From: AAA164-E04 sp014239995
Lineage (GTDB): Bacteria > Verrucomicrobiota > Verrucomicrobiia > Limisphaerales > AAA164-E04
Assembly: GCA_029247315.1 (NCBI GenBank)
Contig: JAQWLM010000121.1
Span: 35,504 to 99,503 of the forward strand
Direction of reading: 5' to 3'
DNA: 64,000 nt
Below the pieces are notes generated by a model. The model was not told the DNA's origin and searched no databases. It saw only the letters and a list, made by a program, of their open reading frames with translations. Below are positions 8,354-15,942 of the stretch, in pieces. Each line of letters starts with the position of its first letter. Positions within the stretch are counted from its first letter, which is position 1. The position numbers were made by a program, and so were the translations under genes.

Positions 8354-9796
8354 TCACATAACGTGAGAAACCGTGAAAGGCTTGCGATAAACCCGCGTCA
8401 ACATTTCATTGGCACGTTTATTGCCCAGGAAGGCCGTACGCGTGGCGTCCATTCTCAGGTGACTACCGACACGCATGGGAGTCAGGTCAAGATCAACCTC
8501 ATTCACCTGAATATGCTCCAGCATACGCCCCATGGTTTCTGCTGCCATTGCATCCCCGCTGATGGCTTCAATCCTCTCACCGGGGGAGGTCTTCTCTCCT
8601 AGATAATAAGAAATGTTGCCGGTATGGCAAAGGGCACTGGAAAGATGCCCTTCCCATATATCAGCATGAAGGTCTTCACGTTTGCGACTTCGCACGCCCT
8701 GAATGCAGTTTGCGAAGTGATTTCCCTCTCCTGAAAACTCCCGGATCACTTTACCATTGTATTGGTAGGCTGTGGCAGTGCTGTAGGATGGAATGACCAT
8801 GTAACCATCTTCGCAATCCACTACGACTCCCACACTCACACCCCGATAACTGGGTTTTCCATCATGCTGAGCATACGCACCGAGACCACGCACCTCAAAA
8901 ATCAACGGTGCCTTTTCATAGCCATGAAAAACAATCTGGGTATTGGCGGTATCCGCATCATCGATGTATCCAAGCCGCCCTCCGATACTGAGGACTTCAG
9001 GAGACAATTGGTCTTCCCCAAGAATCCACCTGGCAATATCCATTTGATGAATCCCCTGATTACCCAAATCACCATTGCCCGTATCACGTACCCAATGCCA
9101 ATCGTAATGCAGACTCTCCCGCATCAAGGGCCTGAGCGGGGCGGGTCCCGTCCAAAGATCAAAATCAATATGAGGGGATACAAACTGTGGGCCATCAACC
9201 TTACCAATAGACTGACGACGTTTGTAGCATAAGCCACGGGCCAAACGAATCTCTCCAAGATGGCCATTTTTTATGAACTCTACTGCCTCCTGCATCCCCG
9301 GGTTGGATCGACATTGCGTTCCGGCTTGAACCACTCTCTTGTATTTTCTTGCCGCATTGACTATTTGCTGTCCCTCCCACACGTTGTGTGAAACCGGCTT
9401 TTCGACATACACGTCCTTGCCCGCCATCATGGCCTCGATACTGATCAATGCATGAGTGTGGTTTGGGGTAGCAATAGAAACCAGATCCACATCGCGATCC
9501 TCCATGAGACGACGATAGTCCAGATAGGTTTTAGGTTTGTTACCGACGCCACTTTGCCGATGCAAAGCCTGCTCAAGCAATTCACGATCCACATCACAGA
9601 TGGCGGCAAGCCTCACACCAGGAAGCCGACTGAAACCATCAATGTGGTTTTTCCCTCTACCTCGTAAACCCACGACAGCCACTCGAATTTCATCACTGGC
9701 CCCCAACACCCTGCCTGAGGGGTTTACCATCGAAAAGGATGCACCTGCAGCAACGCTGTGTTTAAGGAAACGACGACGACTCAACATCTCGCTCAT
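8354..9796 (-). CDS. Gfo/Idh/MocA family oxidoreductase with TAT signal
   Basis: This is an NAD(P)-dependent sugar or cyclitol oxidoreductase of 480 residues. The N-terminus has a twin-arginine export signal, LSRRRFLKHSVAAG, so the folded protein is probably exported with its cofactor. The Rossmann motif is VAVVGLRGRGKNH, and the catalytic EKP motif is intact (YVEKPVSHNVWEG). The segment GDLGNQGIHQMDIARWILG matches the family's C-terminal substrate domain. It is followed upstream in transcription order by a DUF6807 protein gene, and the pair suggests carbohydrate catabolism. The substrate cannot be inferred. Confidence 0.9.
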   Translation of the reverse strand: MSEMLSRRRFLKHSVAAGASFSMVNPSGRVLGASDEIRVAVVGLRGRGKNHIDGFSRLPGVRLAAICDVDRELLEQALHRQSGVGNKPKTYLDYRRLMEDRDVDLVSIATPNHTHALISIEAMMAGKDVYVEKPVSHNVWEGQQIVNAARKYKRVVQAGTQCRSNPGMQEAVEFIKNGHLGEIRLARGLCYKRRQSIGKVDGPQFVSPHIDFDLWTGPAPLRPLMRESLHYDWHWVRDTGNGDLGNQGIHQMDIARWILGEDQLSPEVLSIGGRLGYIDDADTANTQIVFHGYEKAPLIFEVRGLGAYAQHDGKPSYRGVSVGVVVDCEDGYMVIPSYSTATAYQYNGKVIREFSGEGNHFANCIQGVRSRKREDLHADIWEGHLSSALCHTGNISYYLGEKTSPGERIEAISGDAMAAETMGRMLEHIQVNEVDLDLTPMRVGSHLRMDATRTAFLGNKRANEMLTRVYRKPFTVSHVM

Positions 9797-9844
9797 GAGT
9801 GGTTTTTGCGAAAAGGAAAGCGTTCAGATGGAGGACACAACACC

Positions 9845-10840
9845 TTATTCCCGTGAATAAAGATCGTAGCGACTGGCAACCTTTCCTGATTCCGTATCAC
9901 CCTGATGAAAGAAAAACCGATACTTCCAAGACATGGATTCCTTTCTTTTGATGGTCAGATTACCGGTTCCAGACTCCTTGCGCTCAAAATGATGGACTCC
10001 AAAAGGATTGGCGGCAAAGAGACCGTATGAACGCACATGCCACCAAGTGGGATGCCGTGGATTCTCTGGGTGATCGAAGATGGCTACCCCCACCTTTTGA
10101 CCGTTTACCGGGCCGTAGTAATCCACCCATTTGGCCCGTTTACCCCATGTATCGCCGTCTTTGATACCTTCACTGTTCTCGATATGTCCCTGTGCAACCT
10201 TACCCTCCAGACGCATGGTGGGTGCAAGACGAAGCGCCATGCTGCCTTCCTTGGTATCTCCCATCACAATCTCCCCATGGGAAGCCCGTATTTCAATTTC
10301 AAAATCAACGATGCGCTCAGAGGAAGGGCGGTTATGGATCGTCATTGTGCGCACGTCCGAACCCACAACGCTGCCGTCCTTTGCCACAAGATGGTTCAAT
10401 GTCCTGATGACTCCCATTTTCCTACCTGAGGTAATCCGAAGAAACGCAACGTGCCTGGTGATTCCGGCAGCATCACTTTCGGACCAGAAATCGTGCCCAT
10501 TGATATCACCATGGGCATACCAGAACGATTTATGATGAGGATGATCATGCGCTTCTCCCTTCCCTTCAGCCATCGGCCAATTACGCGTCATCGGCATACC
10601 ATCCGCCCCCATGACCGGATAAAAAAAAGGTCGGGATACCTCCTGATAATGATATTCGGTGAAGAAGTCGCCATTGATTTCAATGCGCAGCTTACCTTCG
10701 TGTGGGGCAATCAATACACCTTTGAAGCTTTTTTCGCCTGCACGGGTATCCATTCCAACCAATAAGCTCACTGCGACAGCTAGTGCGCCGTTGACGACAT
10801 TACGAAAAAAAAACGAGGAAACATGCATGGTGATCATCAT
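9845..10840 (-). CDS. DUF6807 (PmoA-like) family protein, exported
   Basis: The 331-residue product has an N-terminal hydrophobic segment (GALAVAVSLLVGM) consistent with a signal peptide, then a beta-rich domain. Phrases such as RPFFYPVMGADGMPMTRNWP, DHPHHKSFWYAHGDINGHDFW and AIFDHPENPRHPTWWHVR are characteristic of the family labelled PmoA or DUF6807, abundant in Planctomycetes and Verrucomicrobia. It is unrelated to particulate methane monooxygenase despite the label. The clustered histidines in DHPHHKSFW could bind a metal or sugar, but no biochemical role is established to my knowledge. It is transcribed just before the Gfo/Idh/MocA gene and probably in the same unit. Confidence 0.85.
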   Translation of the reverse strand: MMITMHVSSFFFRNVVNGALAVAVSLLVGMDTRAGEKSFKGVLIAPHEGKLRIEINGDFFTEYHYQEVSRPFFYPVMGADGMPMTRNWPMAEGKGEAHDHPHHKSFWYAHGDINGHDFWSESDAAGITRHVAFLRITSGRKMGVIRTLNHLVAKDGSVVGSDVRTMTIHNRPSSERIVDFEIEIRASHGEIVMGDTKEGSMALRLAPTMRLEGKVAQGHIENSEGIKDGDTWGKRAKWVDYYGPVNGQKVGVAIFDHPENPRHPTWWHVRSYGLFAANPFGVHHFERKESGTGNLTIKRKESMSWKYRFFFHQGDTESGKVASRYDLYSRE

Positions 10841-11050
10841 GAGAAATATTCAAACATTTGCAATAAAAAGGTATGACGGTAAGAGACACCAATGGACTAA
10901 CCATACACTGCCAAAAAACAGTGGTTAAGAAGGAATCTGGTCATTGGAGAACACAACACTTCATCCGATGCATGATGTATGATCGAAAAGGACGGTTCGA
11001 ATTCCCACACCGACCAAGGTATTTTCTCAAATATCCTGATTAGGAGAACC

Positions 11051-11797
11051 TCATTGATCCGCGACGTGAAAGATCAACCAGTAACCAACCGACATTAACG
11101 TAAGATCCACAATGACATGAGATATCCAAGCCCCGATGAGGGAACCATGGCGTCTCACCAACCAGGACCATATGCCACCTCCCACTCCGACTGAGAGACC
11201 AAAGATCCACCCCATCGCACCGTCGAAAAATTGCGTGGTCACGACAATGTGGTGCGCGGCAAAACCCAAGGCCGCCACGACGTAGGCCAGTCCTTTGGAA
11301 TCCAGGAAACGATAAAGATTATCAAAGACAAACCACCGCCAATAATATTCTTCGAGAAAACTGTGAATCAGGGAAAGGAAAAGGCCAAAAAAAACAAAAT
11401 TTGAAAGAACTCCCATTTGGTCCGCCTTGTCACGAACAACATCCGCTTGTTGAGAGACAAGGTGCCCCAGCGGAGAGGCTACAACTCCCAGGATGGCAAG
11501 GGACATCAAGATGCCCCAGATGCTCCCCTCAAGAAGGAAACGCCAACGAAATAAAAGAAGGGATTTGAACTGGTCAAAACCCTCTTGAAGAATCCATACT
11601 GTAGCGAAGAGGGGCCAGATAAGTGTAAAGGCCTTGATGCCAGCGTAAACGGGTTGCACCCAAGCGGATTCTGCAAACCAGACAAAATACATCAAGGCAC
11701 CCAGCAAGGGGGTAAGCAATGCTGGCAATAAGGCCAAAAGCCAAAATTGACTGCACGATTTAGAAAGCATCGGTCCTGATCTGCCTGAATTTACCAT
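11051..11797 (-). CDS. CPBP family intramembrane glutamic endopeptidase
   Basis: The 248-residue polytopic membrane protein has about seven hydrophobic segments. The diagnostic motifs of the CPBP (CAAX protease and bacteriocin-processing) family are present: EEYYWRW (E-E-x-x-x-R), FAAHH for the second histidine motif, and SHVIVDL near the C-terminus. This makes it a likely intramembrane protease, although many bacterial members have unknown substrates. It stands between the exported carbohydrate genes and a divergent YdjY-like gene, and nothing in the context identifies a client. Confidence 0.88.
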   Translation of the reverse strand: MVNSGRSGPMLSKSCSQFWLLALLPALLTPLLGALMYFVWFAESAWVQPVYAGIKAFTLIWPLFATVWILQEGFDQFKSLLLFRWRFLLEGSIWGILMSLAILGVVASPLGHLVSQQADVVRDKADQMGVLSNFVFFGLFLSLIHSFLEEYYWRWFVFDNLYRFLDSKGLAYVVAALGFAAHHIVVTTQFFDGAMGWIFGLSVGVGGGIWSWLVRRHGSLIGAWISHVIVDLTLMSVGYWLIFHVADQ

Positions 11798-11854
11798 TGT
11801 TCACAGCCGTTCCGCAAACCTCAAAGAAATTGTGCGAATCAACCTTGAACATTC

Positions 11855-12577
11855 ATGTCAAATTACAGACTTGATTTCAAATTCCAATTCCCATTGAGCT
11901 TGCTCGTTTCTTGCATGCTGATTCTGGATTCACCAAGACGCGTGACACGTGCACAGGGGGTCCCTAGCTTCCTCCCGACTCACACCATGATTCAAGAAAA
12001 CAAGGACGGAAGCTTGAAAATAGGACACGTTCGACTGGATCCAACAGGGAAAAACATCGCCTTTCCGGCCGAAATCAACATGCGAAAGGGGCAACTGGAA
12101 TATGCCCTGACAGGTCCTTTGGGCAAATTGCATGAGAGTTTGCTTAAAACGAAAACTCTCCCGGTAAACATACATCTTGCCATGTTGCTTTTGGGAATCG
12201 GAGCCAAACCTCAAGACATTGAGGACGGTAAGCAGAACCCAGAAGGGCACATTGAGGTAAGCGTTCATTGGGCCAAAGGAGAACAGAAATATGAAGCGTA
12301 TTTGAACGACTGGATATTTAACCTTGAAACGGGAATGCCACTGGAGTCACTCCCTTGGATCTATAACGGGGCAAGGATGCTCGATGGGCAATTCACGGTC
12401 CATCGGGAACAATCCTACATAGCAATCATCAAAGACAAGGATGCTCTGGTAAACAGTTCTCACCCAGACCATCAAAAAGATGACATTTGGGAAGCCCATA
12501 CCGGAAGCATTCCCAGCATCGGGACAAAAGTGTCGGTCAAGCTGCAACTCATCAGGAAAGCAAGTAACCCTCAGTAA
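11855..12577 (+). CDS. YdjY-domain-like exported protein of unknown function
   Basis: The product is 240 residues. The N-terminus contains a hydrophobic stretch followed by cysteine (LSLLVSCMLILDS), possibly a signal peptide or lipoprotein-type signal. The central part, with LDPTGKNIAFPAEINMRKG, LGKLHESLL and NIHLAMLLLGIGAKP, resembles the YdjY domain seen in planctomycete and verrucomicrobial exported proteins. There the phrase KEHES followed by a conserved HxALLxxG segment is typical. No catalytic function is known for this domain. The gene is divergent from the CPBP gene across 57 bases and lies upstream of the apparent structured RNA. Confidence 0.6.
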   Translation: MSNYRLDFKFQFPLSLLVSCMLILDSPRRVTRAQGVPSFLPTHTMIQENKDGSLKIGHVRLDPTGKNIAFPAEINMRKGQLEYALTGPLGKLHESLLKTKTLPVNIHLAMLLLGIGAKPQDIEDGKQNPEGHIEVSVHWAKGEQKYEAYLNDWIFNLETGMPLESLPWIYNGARMLDGQFTVHREQSYIAIIKDKDALVNSSHPDHQKDDIWEAHTGSIPSIGTKVSVKLQLIRKASNPQ

Positions 12578-12631
12578 ACCATCCGCCATTTTATCTGGGA
12601 ATCTACGGATCTGATTTTTTTGAGATTGCTG

Positions 12632-12659
12632 TTGACCCGATATACTATTGGTGTAAATT
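12632..12659 (+). promoter_or_regulatory. Predicted sigma-70-type promoter
   Basis: TTGACC at 12632-12637 and TAAATT at 12654-12659 are separated by 16 bases. The predicted transcription start is near 12666, at the left edge of the foldable RNA segment. It is a prediction from consensus similarity only. Confidence 0.5.
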
Positions 12660-12665
12660 GCACTC

Positions 12666-12837
12666 AGGTTTTTTAGGATTTCCGAGCCCGTAAGTGATAC
12701 AACTTACTAGCTCAAAAAGCTTTTTGATTGAAACGGCAACGTTGATATCAAAATCCTACATTATCCTACTTATTAAAATACTGGTTCTGGAAATTCCCCG
12801 GGCCCTTAGCCATCCTCTGGTGATAGGGCCCGGTTTT
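12666..12837 (+). ncRNA. Candidate structured RNA upstream of def (unclassified)
   Basis: About 170 bases between the predicted promoter and a terminator-like hairpin can fold into a three-way junction, found by hand pairing. P1 pairs 12676-12683 with 12789-12796 (8 pairs, one G-U). P2 pairs 12684-12687 with 12710-12713 and 12690-12695 with 12702-12707, with a six-base loop. P3 pairs 12722-12728 with 12747-12753, then an internal loop of TGA facing GAT that would form tandem sheared G-A pairs, then AACG/CGTT closed by a GCAA tetraloop. GNRA loops and tandem G-A pairs are typical of genuine structured RNAs. I do not recognise it as 6S, SRP, tmRNA or RNase P RNA. It could be a stand-alone small RNA or a def leader. 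Confidence 0.45.
12798..12837 (+). terminator. Rho-independent terminator-like hairpin
   Basis: The arms CCGGGCCCT (12798-12806) and AGGGCCCGG (12825-12833) are perfectly complementary over nine pairs, with an 18-base loop, and are followed by TTTT and then GATTT. This would end the candidate RNA before def, or act as an attenuator in a def leader. Confidence 0.6.
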
Positions 12838-12888
12838 GATTTACACCCCAAAAATACCCACAATCGCTTGCTGACAGGAGGTTTCCTC

Positions 12889-12915
12889 TTGCGAGAGCCC
12901 AGCCAATACAACTAA
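12889..12915 (+). other. Possible eight-codon leader ORF in front of def
   Basis: A full Shine-Dalgarno sequence AGGAGGT at 12876-12882 lies 6 bases before a TTG at 12889. That TTG opens the frame MREPSQYN and stops at TAA 12913-12915, 8 bases before the def ATG. The def ATG itself has no visible Shine-Dalgarno sequence, so this frame may deliver ribosomes to def by coupling. It could equally be chance. Confidence 0.25.
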
Positions 12916-12923
12916 ATTTCCAC

Positions 12924-13484
12924 ATGGTTTTGCCAATTGTCAAATACGGTCACCCCGCACTGCGCCAAAAGGGGCTTCCTGTGGAACAATTTGACGGTGC
13001 GTTGAAGACGTTTGTAACAGACATGCTTGAAACCATGTACGAGGCCGAAGGCGTCGGTCTTGCGTCGCATCAAGTTGGAAAACCTTTGCAAGTGACCGTC
13101 ATTGACATTTCCGATTCGGAAGATCGGCCATCAACCATGGCAATTGATGGCCAAGAGGTTGATCCCAGAGATCACATGCCACTCGTGCTGATCAACGCAG
13201 AAATACGTCCACTGAGCGATGCCGTGAAAGGTCCCGAGGGATGCCTGAGTTTCCCTGAAATGTATGCTGACATTGAGCGCCCGGAGTCGGTGGAGGTGAT
13301 CGCACAAGGCCGAGAGGGGCAAAGCCTTAAATTCACTTGCTCAGGACTGCTTGCAAGGGCAGTGCAGCACGAACTTGACCACCTGAGGGGCATTCTCTTC
13401 ATTGACCGCATGGAGCGTAAAGATAAGGACAAGTGGCGCAGCGTTCTGGAAGAGATGCGCCAAGAAACGCAGGATGGACTTTGA
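12924..13484 (+). CDS. def: Peptide deformylase
   Basis: Def removes the formyl group from the N-terminal methionine of new proteins using a bound metal ion. All three motifs are visible: GVGLASHQ near residue 45, EGCLS near residue 105 (metal-binding cysteine) and QHELDH near residues 148-153 (two metal histidines and the catalytic glutamate). The first motif usually reads G-x-G-x-A-A-x-Q; here the second alanine is serine. An insertion of about ten residues (SEDRPSTMAIDGQEVDPRD) follows the VTVIDIS strand. The N-terminus VLPIVKYGHPALRQKG supports the ATG start. The gene converges on rpoN with a 24-base gap. Confidence 0.95.
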   Translation: MVLPIVKYGHPALRQKGLPVEQFDGALKTFVTDMLETMYEAEGVGLASHQVGKPLQVTVIDISDSEDRPSTMAIDGQEVDPRDHMPLVLINAEIRPLSDAVKGPEGCLSFPEMYADIERPESVEVIAQGREGQSLKFTCSGLLARAVQHELDHLRGILFIDRMERKDKDKWRSVLEEMRQETQDGL

Positions 13485-13508
13485 GAAACAAGGCCTCCTT
13501 AAAGTTAT

Positions 13509-14993
13509 TTAAATATATTGCTTTCTGAGATGGGAAGGCAATATGTTCAGCTCGTTTCGATACTTGGCAACGGTTCGACGTGCAATCTTGATTTCTTTGA
13601 CAAGAAGGTTTTTCACAATCTGATCGTCGGAAAGAGGTTTGCCAGCGTCCTCGGATCGCACCATGTCTTGGATGATGTCCTTGACGCTCGCATTGGAAAC
13701 ATTGTCGCCTGACGCGGTTTGAATACCCGATGTGAAAAAAAACTTCATCTCAAAGATACCCTGAGGACACTGGAGATACTTGCCTGAAACAGCCCGGCTC
13801 ACGGTGGTTTCGTGCACACCAACCTGCCCTGCTACCTGCATCATGGTCATGGGCTTGAGGCTGGTAATACCTTGATCAAAGAATGACTTCTGCCTGCGTA
13901 CGATTTCGTTGGCGATGTTGGTGATGGTCTGCTGGCGTTGATCGATGCTTTTGATGAGAAATTTACCGTTACGGATTTTTTCTCGGATGTATTCCTTCAA
14001 GTCAGGGGCGCTTGCACTTTCTGATAGGAGATCCTTGTAGGTGTTACTGATTCGAATCCTGGGAATGTGGTCATTATTGGTCGTAACGGCATAGGTGCCA
14101 TCATCGTTGCGCGTGACAAATACCTCTGGAGCAACATAGGTCTCTCCATCATCACGACACACATTACCAGGTCTTGGATCAAGGCTGCTGATGCGATTGG
14201 ATGCTTGAACCACCTGTTCCAGGGAGACACCCATCTCTCGGGCAATATTGGGGAATTTACGTTTACCGAGCAGCTTAAAACAACGATCCAGAATACGATA
14301 CTCGAGGGTGGTTTCCCGGTCGACCCTCTCCAGTTGCAGCATCAGACACTCCCTCAAGTCTCTGCCAGCAACTCCCGGAGGATCAAAATTTTGGACCAAT
14401 TTAAGAATATCTTCGATGGTTTCTTTGGGAGTATTCGTAGAAAAGACAAGCTCGTCCGTGGTGGCTTTGAGGTAGCCATGATCGTCGATATTGCCAATGA
14501 GAAGATCGGCAATTTGGTATTGCGAGGCATCTAGATCAGAGAGCCGCACCTGGTCACGCAAGGTTTCCTGCAACGATGTCGTGGTAGTGAGGCTATCGAA
14601 CATATGCTGCCTACGATCCTCGTCCTCTTTTGAATGTCGCGGCGCAGGAAGGGCTGTCTCTGAGAAATAGTCACGCCATTCCTGATCAAGTTGAGAGAGT
14701 TTTTCGATCTGAGACTGCCACTCCTCCGGAGATTCTGCAGAATTATCAGTGGTGGAAAAATCTTCAGGGGCTTGATCATCGCCCGTTTCCGATGTGGACT
14801 CGCCGGGCGTTTCCTTGTTCTTTTGGTCAAGCTCAGGCAACTCTTCCAACACAGGATTTTGCTCAAGCTCTTGGTTCACTAGAGCTTTCAATTCCAGCAT
14901 TGGAGCCTGCAGGAGCGCAAGCGATTGCTGCAACTGTGGCGCAAGCATTTGCTGTAGCGCCATTTTTTGTGAAAGGTAAAGACCTTGAGCCAT
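13509..14993 (-). CDS. rpoN: RNA polymerase sigma-54 factor
   Basis: RpoN directs polymerase to -24/-12 promoters that need an AAA+ activator. Region I is glutamine- and leucine-rich and begins YLSQKMALQQMLAPQLQQSLALLQ. An acidic region II follows (SETGDDQAPEDFSTTDNS). The C-terminal RpoN box, which reads the -24 element, is intact as ARRTVAKYRNELNI near the end. The ATG at 14993 gives the canonical start MAQGLYLSQ; an upstream non-ATG start would add 22 non-family residues. Type IV pilin genes are under sigma-54 control in several bacteria, and the pilus-type cluster begins nearby, but I found no clear -24/-12 site in the window. Confidence 0.95.
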   Translation of the reverse strand: MAQGLYLSQKMALQQMLAPQLQQSLALLQAPMLELKALVNQELEQNPVLEELPELDQKNKETPGESTSETGDDQAPEDFSTTDNSAESPEEWQSQIEKLSQLDQEWRDYFSETALPAPRHSKEDEDRRQHMFDSLTTTTSLQETLRDQVRLSDLDASQYQIADLLIGNIDDHGYLKATTDELVFSTNTPKETIEDILKLVQNFDPPGVAGRDLRECLMLQLERVDRETTLEYRILDRCFKLLGKRKFPNIAREMGVSLEQVVQASNRISSLDPRPGNVCRDDGETYVAPEVFVTRNDDGTYAVTTNNDHIPRIRISNTYKDLLSESASAPDLKEYIREKIRNGKFLIKSIDQRQQTITNIANEIVRRQKSFFDQGITSLKPMTMMQVAGQVGVHETTVSRAVSGKYLQCPQGIFEMKFFFTSGIQTASGDNVSNASVKDIIQDMVRSEDAGKPLSDDQIVKNLLVKEIKIARRTVAKYRNELNILPSHLRKQYI

Positions 14994-15391
14994 ATCAGTT
15001 ATACAATATGCATGTACTCTAGGATTTTTCAAGGCAAACAGGCATGAAGATTGCTGCAAAGCCTTTTTTCAACTTCAGGAGGCACCGCCTTGCTTCATGG
15101 ACCCCTGTGATCTATTTAAGGGAAAACAATCTTCTATGGACCATGCCGTGAGGAGCAGAAATTGGAAGGGTTACCTTCAATGGCATACACCATTAACCAG
15201 CATCATGGCATTTTAATGCAGTAGTCATGCAAATGCTTCAGAGGTCTGGTCATGTAGAGTTTAAAATGCAGGATGCTGGAGAAATTGCTCTTTTGCCGTT
15301 AACGCTGAGGGAAGGCACGAGTTGCACTTACTATTATGAGCCAGTCTCAGATAAACCAGCACACGCTTTAATCGAAAAAAGTTAAAAGCTT
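14994..15391. other. Intergenic region between rpoN and the CII-like gene
   Basis: About 400 bases contain no recognisable gene. On the minus strand just before rpoN, TTGAAA and TATTGT with an 18-base spacing form a weak promoter candidate very close to the start codon. On the plus strand a 52-codon frame from ATG 15227 to TAA 15385 has protein-like composition but no ribosome-binding site and no recognised relatives. Confidence 0.4.
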
Positions 15392-15895
15392 TCAGGATTT
15401 GGTATCAGGCTGGTGATGGCATAATGCCTTTTCAGCCTCTTCCCTTAGATTCGAAAAATTGCCCTCCTCACAACAGTGGACAAATCCTTCGGTCACAGAT
15501 TTCAGCTGTTCCCAACGCCTGCGGATGCTCTTGGCTTCAATTTCATTGATCTGATTATCACCAGCGGCGCATGCCACGACCGAAAGTAAATCTGCAAATT
15601 CTTGAACAATGGTGTGGGTAGCAGGAATCAGATAAACGGGATCGGAGTGGGAATCTTTGGGGTTACTGATATAAAATCCATTGCCTTTTTTACAAATCCA
15701 TTGGAGCAACCTCTCATCGTGGGTGCTTTCAACAAGTGCCCCCATTCGGTCCAGCGGATTGGCCGTTCCACTTCCACTCTCACCAACAGGTTGAGCCCAC
15801 TTATATATCATGGAAAGGGAAAGCCCCATATCCTCAGCGATTTGCTTTGGATTTCCATCCTTAAACACCTCATGCAAAACCTCATGTGAATCCAT
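15392..15895 (-). CDS. Small phage-CII-like regulatory protein
   Basis: The 167-residue protein starts with a helix-turn-helix-like segment, PKQIAEDMGLSLSMIYKWAQP, typical of DNA-binding repressors or activators. The remainder (NPLDRMGALVE, VQEFADLLSVVACAAGDNQI and KSVTEGFVHCCEEGNF) matches a family of verrucomicrobial proteins annotated as phage regulatory CII-like. No other phage gene is present nearby, so this is probably a domesticated chromosomal regulator. It is the last gene of the long minus-strand block and begins 47 bases after the giant protease gene ends, so it may be co-transcribed with it. Its target is unknown. Confidence 0.65.
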   Translation of the reverse strand: MDSHEVLHEVFKDGNPKQIAEDMGLSLSMIYKWAQPVGESGSGTANPLDRMGALVESTHDERLLQWICKKGNGFYISNPKDSHSDPVYLIPATHTIVQEFADLLSVVACAAGDNQINEIEAKSIRRRWEQLKSVTEGFVHCCEEGNFSNLREEAEKALCHHQPDTKS

Positions 15896-15942
15896 AGTAG
15901 CGGAGTATGGAATCAGAACCGAGCATATAAAGCAACATTGAT

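Larger units (their letters stand above)
12578..12923 (+). other. Intergenic region upstream of def with promoter, folded RNA, terminator and a mini-ORF
   Basis: These 346 bases hold no ordinary gene. From left to right they contain a sigma-70-like promoter, a segment that can fold into a closed multi-branch RNA, a GC-rich hairpin followed by Ts, and a strong Shine-Dalgarno sequence in front of an eight-codon frame ending 8 bases before def. These elements are listed separately below. Confidence 0.6.

Noticed and set aside
12694..12915. 73-codon frame across the candidate RNA
   Set aside because: It crosses the predicted terminator and shows no protein-like motif. Only the last eight codons have a Shine-Dalgarno sequence, and these are listed separately.
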